Shown in pieces: positions 35,155 through 43,889 of a DNA stretch of 64,000 bases; the first letter of the stretch is position 1, and every line of letters begins with the position of its first letter. The stretch spans positions 2,108,001-2,172,000 of the forward strand of contig OZ240674.1 of NCBI GenBank assembly GCA_965198795.1. The letters run 5' to 3'. The notes beneath the pieces were generated by a model. The model was not told where the DNA came from, did no database searches, and was given only the letters and a program-made list of their open reading frames with translations. Source of the DNA: G965198795 sp965198795 (GTDB lineage: Bacteria > Pseudomonadota > Alphaproteobacteria > Rhodospirillales > Casp-alpha2). A program made the translations under genes and the position numbers.

Positions 35155-37125
35155 TTGAACCGTCAAGAACGCCGAAAACAGGAAAAAATTGATCGCCGGG
35201 ACGGCAGACCGACGCCGAAAACCCGCGCCAAATTACGGGCCGCGAGGGAAGCGTTCGAAGCCGGCGATTTCGTCAACGCGGAAGAGGGGTATCTGGATAT
35301 TCTGGCCGGCGCGCCGAAGAACACGGAAGCCCTCCATATGGTGGGTTTGTTGTACTACCGGACGAACCGGCTGGAAGACGCGGCCGAGAGCATGATCAAG
35401 GCCGCTCTCGTCGATGGACGGGACGCGGACCTGCACGCCGACCTGGCTGGCGTGTTGACCCTTTTGGGACGGGGCGCCGAAGCCGAAGCCGCCGCGCGCC
35501 ACGTTCTGGAGCTTAGAAATCCCGATGCGCGGATATTGAACAGTCTTTCCGTCGCGCTGGAACTTCAAGGCAAAGTGGATGAGGCGGCGGAAGCGTCCGC
35601 CCGGGCGATGGAACTGGAGCCGGATCACCTAGAAGCCTGTATCAACATGGGAAACATGAAATTTCGCGCCGGCGACATGATTGAGGCGGAACGGCTTTAT
35701 CGCCGGGCCTGTGAAATCGCGCCCGGCCGCGCCATGCCTCATACCAACCTCGCCATCGTATTGCGCCGCATGGGTGAATTGGCGGCGGCGGAAGAGGCGG
35801 CGCGGGCCGCCATCCAGATCGACGGCGGCTATCCCCAGGCGCGCGACACGCTTGGGACCATCATGATGGAGATTGGTGATTACGGCGCGGCCATTGAAAG
35901 CTTCGAAGCGGCCCTTTCAACCCATGACGGGTTTTCCGAAGCCCGCGCCAACCTTGCCGCCGCGCGCTTCAAAGTTGGTGACCTGCCTGGAGCGGAGAAA
36001 GAATACGCCAAGATGTGTTCGGCGCGGCGCCCCCTCGCGGAAGCCTGGTCGGGCCTTGGCATGGCGCAACTCGCGGGCGGCGAAACGGACTCCGCCGTCG
36101 AGTCGTTCCGCGCGGCTGTTGAAATGAAACCGGGTCTGGGCGGCGCCTGGGTTAATCTGGCGCTCGCGGGGGCGGCGAGCGCGAAAGACAAGACGGCGAT
36201 CGAGGAAGCGCTGAAGTCCGATGAAACAACGCCCGATCAAATGACCCAGATGCGGTTCGCGCTCGGTATGCTGGCGGATAAGGCGGGCGACGCGGCGGAC
36301 GCCTTCGCTCATTTCGAAGCGGGTAACGCGCTCCGGCGCGGACAACTGGCGGCTCTTGGTTCGACCTTTGACGGAAAAGCGCACAAAGCCAGGACGGACA
36401 GGATTTTGTCCGCTTTCAAAGGCGCGGGCGGCAAATTGCCCAAAGGCGGCAGCGCCAGCAATGTTCCGGTCTTTGTGCTGGGTATGCCTCGAAGCGGCGC
36501 CACCCTCGTTGAGCAGATTCTCGCCGTTCATCCGGAGGTGCGAAGCGCGGGGGAAATGGACGTCCTGCGCGCCGCGTTCGAGGACCCGGCCGAAGTGTTA
36601 ACGCTGGATGCGGAAGAGATTTCGGATGTGGCGGAGGGTTATCTTGAGCGTCTCACCGCCAGCCGGTCCGCCAAACGCGTTATCGACAAGACGCCATTCA
36701 ACTGGGAAATGCTGGGGGTCGTCGCGGCCTTGTTGCCGAAAGCCAAAGTCATCCGTGTGACCCGGGAGTCCGAAGACGTCGCGCTAAGCTGCTTCATGAC
36801 GAATTTCGAAGCCGCCCGCCCCTGGTCAACGCGGCTGGAGGATATTCGCGCCATGCAGACCTCGGAAAAATCGCTGATGACGCTATGGAAAGAAGAAGGC
36901 GCGCTGGACATTATCGAGGTCGCCTACGAGGACCTGCTGGCCAGGCCCGAAGCGGTCGGCAAGCGGCTGATCGGTTTCATCGGCCTTGATTGGGATCCTG
37001 CATGTCTGAGATTCCATGAAAATGCGGGCGCCGTTTTGACCGCGTCGAACTGGCGGGTCCGCCAGCCCCTTTATCAATCCGCGAAAGGGCGGTCGGCGGC
37101 GTACGCGGCCTATCTTAACGGCTGA
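35155..37125 (+). CDS. TPR-repeat protein with C-terminal sulfotransferase domain
   Basis: 656 residues from a TTG at 35155 (ggggac upstream; no ATG fits). A basic N-terminus is followed by about nine tetratricopeptide repeats (residues ~25-400, e.g. NPDARILNSLSVALELQGKVDEA). The sulfotransferase domain (~430-650) has the 5'-phosphosulfate loop VLGMPRSGATLVEQIL and VIDKTPFNWEMLG, then FHENAGAVLTASNWRVRQPLY at the PAPS 3' site. It resembles bacterial TPR-sulfotransferases of unknown acceptor. Its end overlaps the convergent racemase gene by 11 bp. Confidence 0.88.
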   Translation: MNRQERRKQEKIDRRDGRPTPKTRAKLRAAREAFEAGDFVNAEEGYLDILAGAPKNTEALHMVGLLYYRTNRLEDAAESMIKAALVDGRDADLHADLAGVLTLLGRGAEAEAAARHVLELRNPDARILNSLSVALELQGKVDEAAEASARAMELEPDHLEACINMGNMKFRAGDMIEAERLYRRACEIAPGRAMPHTNLAIVLRRMGELAAAEEAARAAIQIDGGYPQARDTLGTIMMEIGDYGAAIESFEAALSTHDGFSEARANLAAARFKVGDLPGAEKEYAKMCSARRPLAEAWSGLGMAQLAGGETDSAVESFRAAVEMKPGLGGAWVNLALAGAASAKDKTAIEEALKSDETTPDQMTQMRFALGMLADKAGDAADAFAHFEAGNALRRGQLAALGSTFDGKAHKARTDRILSAFKGAGGKLPKGGSASNVPVFVLGMPRSGATLVEQILAVHPEVRSAGEMDVLRAAFEDPAEVLTLDAEEISDVAEGYLERLTASRSAKRVIDKTPFNWEMLGVVAALLPKAKVIRVTRESEDVALSCFMTNFEAARPWSTRLEDIRAMQTSEKSLMTLWKEEGALDIIEVAYEDLLARPEAVGKRLIGFIGLDWDPACLRFHENAGAVLTASNWRVRQPLYQSAKGRSAAYAAYLNG

Positions 37126-37858
37126 ACAGGCGTCCCGGGCCGGACAGCGGGCCTTTACGGCCGCACAAGCGCAGCATGCGCCATGCCAGCGCCTGATTGC
37201 TGGTGATCACGGGTTTGTCGATGGCGGTTTCCGCCGCGCGGAGCACATCGAAGGTCGGCAAGTTGGTGCAGGACGCGAAAACGGCGTCCACATCCGGCTT
37301 GTCCCCCAGTTCAATCAAGGCGGCGAGCGTGGAGCGCTGAGCAATGCGGGCTACGATGTCCTCGCGTTCCTGTTCGAATGACTCCATGCACGAGATTCTT
37401 AACCCGGCTTCCTCGATCCTCGCCCGCATGGCCGCGCTGACTTCTGGAATGTAGGGCGTTAGAAAGCCCAAACGCCTCACGTTCAGGGCCTTACAAGCGG
37501 CAATGACGGCGCGTAGCGGATCCGTCACGGGCGTGTCCGGATGACAGGATTGAATGAGGCGGGCCGTTACATCGGACCCGATGATTGTCGCGCCGGAGGT
37601 GCAGCCGTATCCTATGACCTTTAAGGGTTCGGTCTTGGGCAGCAAGGCGGCGGTTGGCGCCAAGTCCGCTTCCATCATGGCCAAAGTTCCAACCGTTACC
37701 GATGGAGCGCTGGGAATACGGGTGTGATGCAACGCGACGCGCGCGTCGAGGAAGAGCGGACATAACTCGATCTCCAAGGTTTCGTCGGCTTGAAGAACAA
37801 TTAAACCGGCGCGTCCATGGGCGCCGGCGCCTTTGTCCGTTTCGAAAGCGGTGCTCAT
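37115..37858 (-). CDS. Maleate isomerase / Asp-Glu racemase-like protein
   Basis: 247 residues of the Asp/Glu racemase superfamily, arylmalonate decarboxylase/maleate isomerase branch. The paired catalytic cysteines are in IGYGCTSGATIIG near residue 84 and FASCTNLPTFDVL near residue 196. It starts in a 4-bp overlap (ATGA) with the M24 peptidase gene upstream, so they form an operon. In some alphaproteobacteria a racemase of this class and an M24 hydrolase are encoded together for ectoine use. The other ectoine genes are not seen here, so the substrate stays open. Confidence 0.78.
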   Translation of the reverse strand: MSTAFETDKGAGAHGRAGLIVLQADETLEIELCPLFLDARVALHHTRIPSAPSVTVGTLAMMEADLAPTAALLPKTEPLKVIGYGCTSGATIIGSDVTARLIQSCHPDTPVTDPLRAVIAACKALNVRRLGFLTPYIPEVSAAMRARIEEAGLRISCMESFEQEREDIVARIAQRSTLAALIELGDKPDVDAVFASCTNLPTFDVLRAAETAIDKPVITSNQALAWRMLRLCGRKGPLSGPGRLFSR

Positions 37859-38985
37859 CCAATTACCGGTAATTCATCGGCTGTCCGTTCCGTCAGATAT
37901 TCTCTCCCGTCTTCCGTAATCAAGACATTTTCTTCGTGCGCCATGATCGCATTGCCGGAAACCGGCATGCTGGGTTCCAGCGTTATGATCATTCCGGGTT
38001 GCAGAACTGTCTGATCGAAATCGATGATCGAGAGACCTTCCGTTAACTGAACGCCGATACCATGGCCGTAACGGCCGACGTCACTATCACCCCCGCCGAT
38101 GACTTCGGTCATGGCGGCGTGGAGTTCGCTGGCTCTGACGCCGGGACGCGCCATGGCGAACGCGGCGTCCGTCGCGGCGTGGAGCGTTCTGTACGCGGCG
38201 CGCGCGGTTTCGCTTGCCTGTCCGATCGCGAAGTTCCGGTCGAAGTCGCAAAAATACCCTTTTTTGGTGGCGCCCGTGTCCAGCATTAAAACATCCCCTG
38301 ATTGTAGCGGGCGATCATCGGGCGGGGAGATTACGTCTGTGTAACCGTCGGGTCCGGCGCCGCCCGCTAAATAGGGAACGTCGTCCGCGCCCAGCGAGAG
38401 CAGTTCGCGCTTAAAGGCGCGGAACGCGCCGGATAAGGGTTGGCCTTCATGAAACAACGCTGGCGCATTCGCGAAAGCGCGGGACGCGATCTGGCAAATC
38501 TCGCGGATTATTGCGATCTCGCGTTCGGATTTGATGGCCCGCACTTGTCCGATAAGGGGGGAAGCGTCGATAAACTCGGCCCGAGGTAAACGGCGTTTCA
38601 GATCGAAAAAGTCGGCAAGCGGCATCCTTAGCATGCTCTCGCGGCCCATGGGCGTGCCGATACGTTTTGCGTCGGCCAGCACCTCCACCAGAAGAGCGAC
38701 GCCGTTTTCCGTCGCGTGTGGAGCCGGCCAGGTAAGAATGTCGTCGAGCCATGTCTTACGCATCAGGGCCGAGCCTATTTCCGGGATCACGGCGATTGGC
38801 TTGCCGCGTCTGGGCAGAACGGTGAACCAGGGGCGGGTGGGGCTCTCCCAGAACTGGGTGCGAAATCCGGTAACGTAGCGAACGTCGGGCTCGGTGGTGA
38901 GGAACAGCGCATCCAGTCTCGCCTCCGCCATTAAGGCCTGCAACCTGGAAGCGCGCCTTTCGAATTCATCGATTGGAAAGTCCAT
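37855..38985 (-). CDS. M24-family metallopeptidase (Xaa-Pro peptidase/creatinase-like)
   Basis: 376 residues with the creatinase N-domain (about 1-130: RASRLQALMAEARLDALFLTTEPDVRYVTGF) and the pita-bread catalytic domain. The five metal ligands are in place: Asp in LMLDTGA, Asp in CDFDRNF, His in RYGHGIGVQLTE, Glu in ITLEPSM and Glu in AHEENVL. It should be an active dimetal hydrolase of Xaa-Pro bonds or a related C-N bond. It is coupled to the racemase-like gene. Confidence 0.88.
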   Translation of the reverse strand: MDFPIDEFERRASRLQALMAEARLDALFLTTEPDVRYVTGFRTQFWESPTRPWFTVLPRRGKPIAVIPEIGSALMRKTWLDDILTWPAPHATENGVALLVEVLADAKRIGTPMGRESMLRMPLADFFDLKRRLPRAEFIDASPLIGQVRAIKSEREIAIIREICQIASRAFANAPALFHEGQPLSGAFRAFKRELLSLGADDVPYLAGGAGPDGYTDVISPPDDRPLQSGDVLMLDTGATKKGYFCDFDRNFAIGQASETARAAYRTLHAATDAAFAMARPGVRASELHAAMTEVIGGGDSDVGRYGHGIGVQLTEGLSIIDFDQTVLQPGMIITLEPSMPVSGNAIMAHEENVLITEDGREYLTERTADELPVIG

Positions 38986-39189
38986 GCCCGGCCTCCGTCA
39001 GTTGTGGATGACATAATCGCCCAGGCGTGGACGCCGCCGCCATCGGCCGGCGCATGTTGGATGCTCGAACCCGGTACGAATCTGGCTTCATATTCAGACA
39101 TGGAAACAGGGTAGCGGAGCATGTCACGCGGGGCCACAGGTTTGGCCGCTTCGTTGCCGTTGCGCCCGGCTCATGTCATAAGCGTTTCC

Positions 39190-40185
39190 ATGACCATCGT
39201 CAGTTCAAAGCCGCCCACCGTCTGGGCGTTAGCGGATGACCGGGCCGGCAATCGATCCCAAGTCACGGGCGTCGCGCGGGCGACCGGTTTGCCGGTCGAG
39301 GTGAAGGAGGTTACCTACGGCGCGTTGTCCGCCCTGCCAAACGTTCTGCTGGGCGCGAGCCAATTCGGCCTGAGCGCGGAGGCGCGAGCCGCCTTGACCG
39401 CGCCTTGGCCCGATATCGTGATCGGAGCGGGACGCCGAACGGCGCCCGCCGTGCTGAGCGTCAAACGCCGGAGCCGGGGGCGGACAAAGGCGGTCCAGAT
39501 CATGGACCCGGGCGCGCGCCGGGGCGGCTTCGATCTGATTTGCGCGCCGAAGCATGATCAGATATCGGGCGGCAACGTCGTGCCCCTGACCGCCGCGCCT
39601 CATGGCGTAACGCCGTCGGCGTTGGATAACGCACGGGAAAAGTGGCGTGAGATTTTTCGGGGATTGCCTCAACCGCTGATCGCGCTGATCGTCGGCGGCA
39701 GTACCAGGAACCGGCGGTTCACCATCGAGATGGCCAGGGATTTGGGCGTTATGGTCAACGCCGCCGCCCATGCGGCGGGGGGCGCGGTCTTGGTCACAAC
39801 CAGCCGCCGCAGCGCCGAAGCCGCGACCGCTGCGCTGATGGACGAGATTACGGCGCCCAGTTACCGTTATCTCTGGGGTGACGGGGGCGAGAATCCCTAT
39901 CTGGGTTTCCTGGGTGTGGCGGATTTCATTGTGGTGACGGGCGAAAGCGTTTCCATGTGTTCGGAAGCCTGCGCGTCGGGAAAGCCAGTCCATATATACG
40001 CGCCGGCGGACCTAATTTCGGACAAACACGCGAGGCTGCATCATGAGCTATTCGAGATGGGGGCGGCCAAACTCTTTGACGGCGTGCTCAGCCGAGACCG
40101 GCCAGCGCCGTTCAACGCTGCGGACGAGGCGGCGGCGGCGATCCTTTCCTTGACGGAATGCTCCGTCCCGGCCGCGCGGACTTAA
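39190..40185 (+). CDS. ELM1-like protein (mitochondrial fission ELM1 / DUF1022 family)
   Basis: 331 residues from the ATG at 39190; the open frame starts 23 codons earlier, but that part is not family-like. Features are VWALADDRAGNRSQV near residue 12, PDIVIGAGRRTAPAVL near residue 78, IMDPGARRGGFDLICAPKHD and LIVGGSTRNRRF, and in the C-terminal half VTGESVSMCSEACASGKPVHIY. The fold is glycosyltransferase-like. In plants ELM1 helps mitochondrial fission; bacterial members are often near envelope genes. It shares 4 bp with the convergent FAH gene. Confidence 0.88.
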   Translation: MTIVSSKPPTVWALADDRAGNRSQVTGVARATGLPVEVKEVTYGALSALPNVLLGASQFGLSAEARAALTAPWPDIVIGAGRRTAPAVLSVKRRSRGRTKAVQIMDPGARRGGFDLICAPKHDQISGGNVVPLTAAPHGVTPSALDNAREKWREIFRGLPQPLIALIVGGSTRNRRFTIEMARDLGVMVNAAAHAAGGAVLVTTSRRSAEAATAALMDEITAPSYRYLWGDGGENPYLGFLGVADFIVVTGESVSMCSEACASGKPVHIYAPADLISDKHARLHHELFEMGAAKLFDGVLSRDRPAPFNAADEAAAAILSLTECSVPAART

Positions 40186-41027
40186 CCTTCCGGCCAGGCT
40201 CTCACTTCCTGGGAAATCTCGCCCAGGCCCTCGACGCCCATGCGCATGACGTCGCCAGGTTTCAGGAAGACGCCCCGGCCCAGACCAACGCCCGAAGGCG
40301 TGCCGGTGGCTACGATGTCGCCCGGCATCAGGGTCATATACCGCGAAATGCACGAGATGCAGGTCGCGACGTCGAACAGCATGTGCCGCGTGTTGCCGTC
40401 CTGCATGCGCTCGCCATTGACTTCCAGCCAGATGCCCAGCTTTTGCGGGTTCGGCACTTCATCCGGCGTCGCCAGCCAGGGGCCTGTGGGGGCGAAGCCG
40501 TCAAAGCTCTTGCCCTTCACCCATTGGCCTGATGTCTCTATCTGGAACTGGCGCTCGGACACATCGTTCATGATCGTATAGCCCGCGACGGAGGCCAACG
40601 CATCGGCTTTCGAGATATATTGAGTTCGCCTGCCTATGACGACGGCGAGTTCCACTTCCCAATCGGATTTCGTGGAGCCTTTGGGCAATGTCACGGGATC
40701 GTTCCCGCCGGCCAGAGAGGTGACGGCCTTGGAAAACAGAATGGGTTCGTCAGGCACGTCCATTTTTGCTTCCGACGCATGGTCCGCATAGTTCAATCCG
40801 ACGGCGATGATCTTGCCTGGATCGGCGACCGGCTGCCCCAGGCGGATCGATTTCGGCACGATATCCAGATTTGAGATATCCAGGCGGCCAAGGCTCGCGA
40901 GGCGGCCGCTCGCCAGAACGTCTCCGGTTATATCGCTTAAATGTTGGGACAAGTCGCGTATCCGTCCGTCCTCGTCCAGAACGCCTGGCGCTTCCTTGCC
41001 TTTTTCGCCAAACCGTACAAACCGCAT
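40182..41027 (-). CDS. Fumarylacetoacetate hydrolase-family enzyme
   Basis: 281 residues from the ATG at 41027 with ggaggg upstream (an in-frame ATG eight codons earlier is less likely). FAH-family catalytic core: IAVGLNYADHASEAKMDVP near residue 75, then SDWEVELAVVIG (acidic metal ligands) near residue 120, GYTIMNDVSERQFQ near residue 145 and a C-terminal DIVATGTPSGVGLG. Members hydrolyse or decarboxylate diketo acids such as 2-keto-4-pentenoate or ureidoglycolate analogues with Mg2+. The substrate is unknown. Confidence 0.88.
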   Translation of the reverse strand: MRFVRFGEKGKEAPGVLDEDGRIRDLSQHLSDITGDVLASGRLASLGRLDISNLDIVPKSIRLGQPVADPGKIIAVGLNYADHASEAKMDVPDEPILFSKAVTSLAGGNDPVTLPKGSTKSDWEVELAVVIGRRTQYISKADALASVAGYTIMNDVSERQFQIETSGQWVKGKSFDGFAPTGPWLATPDEVPNPQKLGIWLEVNGERMQDGNTRHMLFDVATCISCISRYMTLMPGDIVATGTPSGVGLGRGVFLKPGDVMRMGVEGLGEISQEVRAWPEG

Positions 41028-41613
41028 GGAATGGTTCCCTCCGATTTCCAAAGTGGCGGACAGGATATAGCCCAGCAGTGAAATGGGAACAATTTTACAG
41101 AGCTCAACCCATGGTAAATACCGGGCTGGCCGGATGAGCTGCCGGCGCTGCGGGCGCGGCCGCTCTCAACGGTACAGAATCCAATCACTGAATTCTCTTT
41201 GGAGTCACTGAATTCTCTTTGGAATGTGTGATGAGGCGCACTTTCAGCGCGGTGTGAAGTGGTCAATATGATTACAGGGCTCCATGTCCCTCCCCAGGGT
41301 TCATAAAGAATCCGCGCTTCGAGTTCCTCGCTCCCCAGGGGCTGGCGTTCACAAGAATCTGGCCTTGAGGCTCGAAGGGGGAGGGGGCCCTGGCTCTTCC
41401 GCCGCTGTCGCGCCGCTAATCCGGATCAATTGACCGGATATAAAACGCTCTCTGTTGTGCGAGCCGTCACAGCCAAAAACAGGCGTATTGTTCTGTAATT
41501 CGCCAGAACTAAGAATATTGTATAGCGCCGTTTTGGAAACATGAGGCGGAAAGCGGGAACGGACATGGGCCGATTACATCCATCGTGGCGGGTAAACGGG
41601 GCGGTTAACCGTC
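41028..41613. other. Non-coding gap with a tandem duplication and a possible structured RNA
   Basis: No gene is recognisable. A 20-bp unit (tcactgaattctctttggag) is duplicated in tandem at 41185-41223. At 41287-41393 several pairings nest: ccctcccc (41288-41295) with ggggaggg (41378-41385), and cttcgag (41317-41323) with ctcgaag (41371-41377). They would bring both ends of a ~105-nt RNA together. Strand and function are unknown. Confidence 0.4.
41185..41223. repeat. Perfect 20-bp tandem duplication
   Basis: The 19-bp sequence tcactgaattctctttgga occurs at 41185-41203 and again at 41205-41223, separated by one g. It lies upstream of the FAH gene's start on its promoter side, so it may duplicate a regulatory site; nothing else indicates a role. 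Confidence 0.7.
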
Positions 41614-41958
41614 TTGACTGATAATCCAGATTTGGCGGCCCGGTTGGCTGCGTTGAAGCAGACGTTCGTTCTGAGCCTGCCGGAGCGCGCGACCTTCATA
41701 TCCAAGGCCCTGGGACGGATCAAAACGTCCACGGAACCGGGAAAGGCCGATCTATCCGACATTCGGGACGCGGCGCATAAACTGGTTGGGACAGGGGCGA
41801 CGTTTGGTCTGATTTCCCTTAGCGGCGCCGCTCGCGAGGTTGAGGCCTCGCTGGACCCGTATTTGCGCGATGACGCCGCTCAACCGGCCACCGCCGAGGT
41901 TGAGGCGCGCGTCGAGGCCGTCCTTGCCGCCATAAAGGTCGAACTCGATCAACTCTAA
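41614..41958 (+). CDS. Histidine phosphotransfer (HPt) domain protein
   Basis: 114 residues from a TTG at 41614. A four-helix HPt domain is predicted, with the phospho-accepting His55 in RDAAHKLVGTGATFGL and the following LSGAAREVEASL helix. Such single-domain proteins relay phosphate between a hybrid kinase and a response regulator; no partner is encoded nearby. It ends in a 4-bp overlap with the convergent HAD-IIIA gene. The weak start context lowers certainty about the N-terminus only. Confidence 0.8.
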   Translation: MTDNPDLAARLAALKQTFVLSLPERATFISKALGRIKTSTEPGKADLSDIRDAAHKLVGTGATFGLISLSGAAREVEASLDPYLRDDAAQPATAEVEARVEAVLAAIKVELDQL

Positions 41959-42608
41959 GGTATGGTCAGAAACGGAAAATTGGCGACCGCGGCGGCCAGA
42001 GTATCGGCGCCGTGAACGGGATAATCCGCATCCGCGACCTCAAGAGCCATGATCCGCTCGTCGCCCTCCGCTCCATGACCGGTCAGGACGTGAGCGCCTC
42101 CCGCGAGGCCGGCGCGTCTGCCCGCCATTAAATCGCTCCGCCTGTCACCGACAATCCAGCTTTGCCTGAGATCAAGGGGAACACGCTCCGCCGCTTTCAG
42201 GAGCATGCCCGGATTGGGTTTGCGTCCCGGATGATTGGGATGGGCGTAAGAACCCGATCCGCGGGGATGGTGAGGAGAGGCGCAGGTGAGGTTGACGAAG
42301 GCGCCCTCGGCGGCCAGCAGGTCATACATGCGCGCCTGGCAGGCCTGGAAATCCTGGAAGCCGTAGAGGCCAAGTCCGATTCCGCCCTGATTGGTGACAA
42401 CGATAACGGGAGCGCCCGCTTGATTTGCGGTCCTGATCGCCGCCGCCGCGCCTGGGGTAAGCTCGACGTCCTCTGGACGATGGGTATGGCCGCCATCCTC
42501 AATGATGACGCCGTCCCTGTCCAGGAACAACGCGGGCCCGAAGGCCGTGCGCCGGGGACGGTTGATAAGCTCGACCCAGACGTCGTCTTCATCAAGAAAA
42601 GCAGTCAC
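41955..42608 (-). CDS. HAD-IIIA phosphatase (GmhB/HisB-N-like)
   Basis: 217 residues. After a ~25-residue leader comes motif I LFLDRDGVIIEDGG, then ELTPGAAAAIRTANQAGAPVIVVTNQGGIGLGLY (motif II Thr), SPHHPRG, motif III Lys in HPGRKPNPGMLLKAAE and motif IV WIVGDRRSDLMAGRRAG. This is the histidinol-phosphatase/heptose-bisphosphatase subfamily. The zinc-binding Cys/His loop is only partly recognisable (CASPHH). Heptose or another sugar phosphate is a likely substrate; the neighbours do not help. Confidence 0.82.
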   Translation of the reverse strand: MTAFLDEDDVWVELINRPRRTAFGPALFLDRDGVIIEDGGHTHRPEDVELTPGAAAAIRTANQAGAPVIVVTNQGGIGLGLYGFQDFQACQARMYDLLAAEGAFVNLTCASPHHPRGSGSYAHPNHPGRKPNPGMLLKAAERVPLDLRQSWIVGDRRSDLMAGRRAGLAGGAHVLTGHGAEGDERIMALEVADADYPVHGADTLAAAVANFPFLTIP

Positions 42609-42642
42609 GTATCAGGCATTACCAGTATATTAGGCGAGAAAC

Positions 42643-43845
42643 CTAAAAAAACGCTTGAAGCCCGGTTTGCGCCCGGCCCAGGATCAGCGCGTGGATGTCC
42701 CGGGTGCCTTCATAGGTGTTCACGGTCTCTAAATTCAGCATGTGCCGGATGACGTGGTACTCTTCGGAAATGCCATTGCCGCCGTGCATGTCCCGTGCCG
42801 CGCGGGCGATTTCGAGCGCCTTTCCAGCGGAGTTCCGTTTGATGATCGAAATATTTTCCGGCGGGCATTTTCCCTCGTCCAACAACCGGCCGACGCGGAT
42901 ACAGCCCTGGAGACCCAGCGTAATGTCGGTCAGCATGTCGGCAAGTTTGTTCTGCACCAATTGGTTTTGCGCCAGCGGACGGCCAAACTGCTTACGCTCC
43001 ATGGTGTATTGACGCGCGGCGTGCCAGCAGAATTCCGCCGCGCCCAGCGCTCCCCAGGCGATTCCGTAACGGGCTTTGTTCAGGCAACCAAACGGTCCTT
43101 TCAGCCCGGAAACATTTGGCAGTATGTTCTCTTCCGGAACGAACGCCCTGTCCATGATAATCTCGCCGGTAACCGACGTGCGCAGCGACAGCTTTCCCTC
43201 GATCTTCGGGGTTGAGAGGCCGTCCATCCCGCGTTCAAGAATGAAACCGCGAATAACGCCGTCGAGTTTGCCCCAAACGATCATGACATGGGCGAGCGGA
43301 GCGTTGGAAATCCACATCTTGGAACCGGTGAGCAGATAGCCGCCCTCGACTTTTTCGGCGCGCGTCCTCATGCCGCCCGGATCGGATCCATGATCCGGTT
43401 CCGTTAGCCCGAACGCGCCAATCATTTCCCCGCTGGCGAGTTTCGGCAGGTACTTCATGCGCTGCTCTTCCGAGCCGTAGGCGTGGATCGGATGCATCAC
43501 CAGAGACGATTGAACGCTCAAGGTGGAACGGTAACCGCTGTCCACACGTTCAATTTCCCGGGCGATCAAGCCATATGCGACATGGCTAACGCCGGCGCCG
43601 CCGTATTCTTCCGGGATGGTCGGACCCAGAAGGCCTAATTCACCCATCTCCGGAATCAACTCCGGATTCACTTTCTCCTCGCGGAAGGCTTCGATGACGC
43701 GGGGCAAAAGTTTTTCCGCCGCGTAATCGCGCGCGGCGCCGCGGATCAATCGCTCGTCCTCTGTCAACTGGCCGTCCATGTGGAAGGGATCTTCCCAATT
43801 GAAGACGAGTTTTTCACTGGGCGGCGTATCAAGCGAGTCAGGCAT
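42643..43845 (-). CDS. gcdH: Glutaryl-CoA dehydrogenase
   Basis: 400 residues, acyl-CoA dehydrogenase fold. Substrate-site residues typical of GCDH are visible: the Arg in DSGYRSTLSVQSSLVM near residue 100, FGLTEPDHGSDPGGM near residue 150, and the catalytic-base Glu in NTYEGTRDIHALILGRAQTG near residue 380. It oxidises and decarboxylates glutaryl-CoA to crotonyl-CoA in lysine/tryptophan breakdown. It lies downstream of the nitrile-hydratase-like genes, separated by 44 bp. Confidence 0.94.
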   Translation of the reverse strand: MPDSLDTPPSEKLVFNWEDPFHMDGQLTEDERLIRGAARDYAAEKLLPRVIEAFREEKVNPELIPEMGELGLLGPTIPEEYGGAGVSHVAYGLIAREIERVDSGYRSTLSVQSSLVMHPIHAYGSEEQRMKYLPKLASGEMIGAFGLTEPDHGSDPGGMRTRAEKVEGGYLLTGSKMWISNAPLAHVMIVWGKLDGVIRGFILERGMDGLSTPKIEGKLSLRTSVTGEIIMDRAFVPEENILPNVSGLKGPFGCLNKARYGIAWGALGAAEFCWHAARQYTMERKQFGRPLAQNQLVQNKLADMLTDITLGLQGCIRVGRLLDEGKCPPENISIIKRNSAGKALEIARAARDMHGGNGISEEYHVIRHMLNLETVNTYEGTRDIHALILGRAQTGLQAFF

Positions 43846-43889
43846 ATCGGCGCTCCTTTCCGCTCACCGGCGGACGGGCCGGCGGCGTT

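Noticed and set aside
38931..39137. Minus-strand ORF upstream of the M24 peptidase gene (MSEYEARFVPG...)
   Set aside because: It overlaps the M24 start, has no ribosome site and no family; could be a chance frame.
41185..41223. Possible CRISPR-like repeat
   Set aside because: Only two contiguous copies with no spacers; no cas genes in the window.
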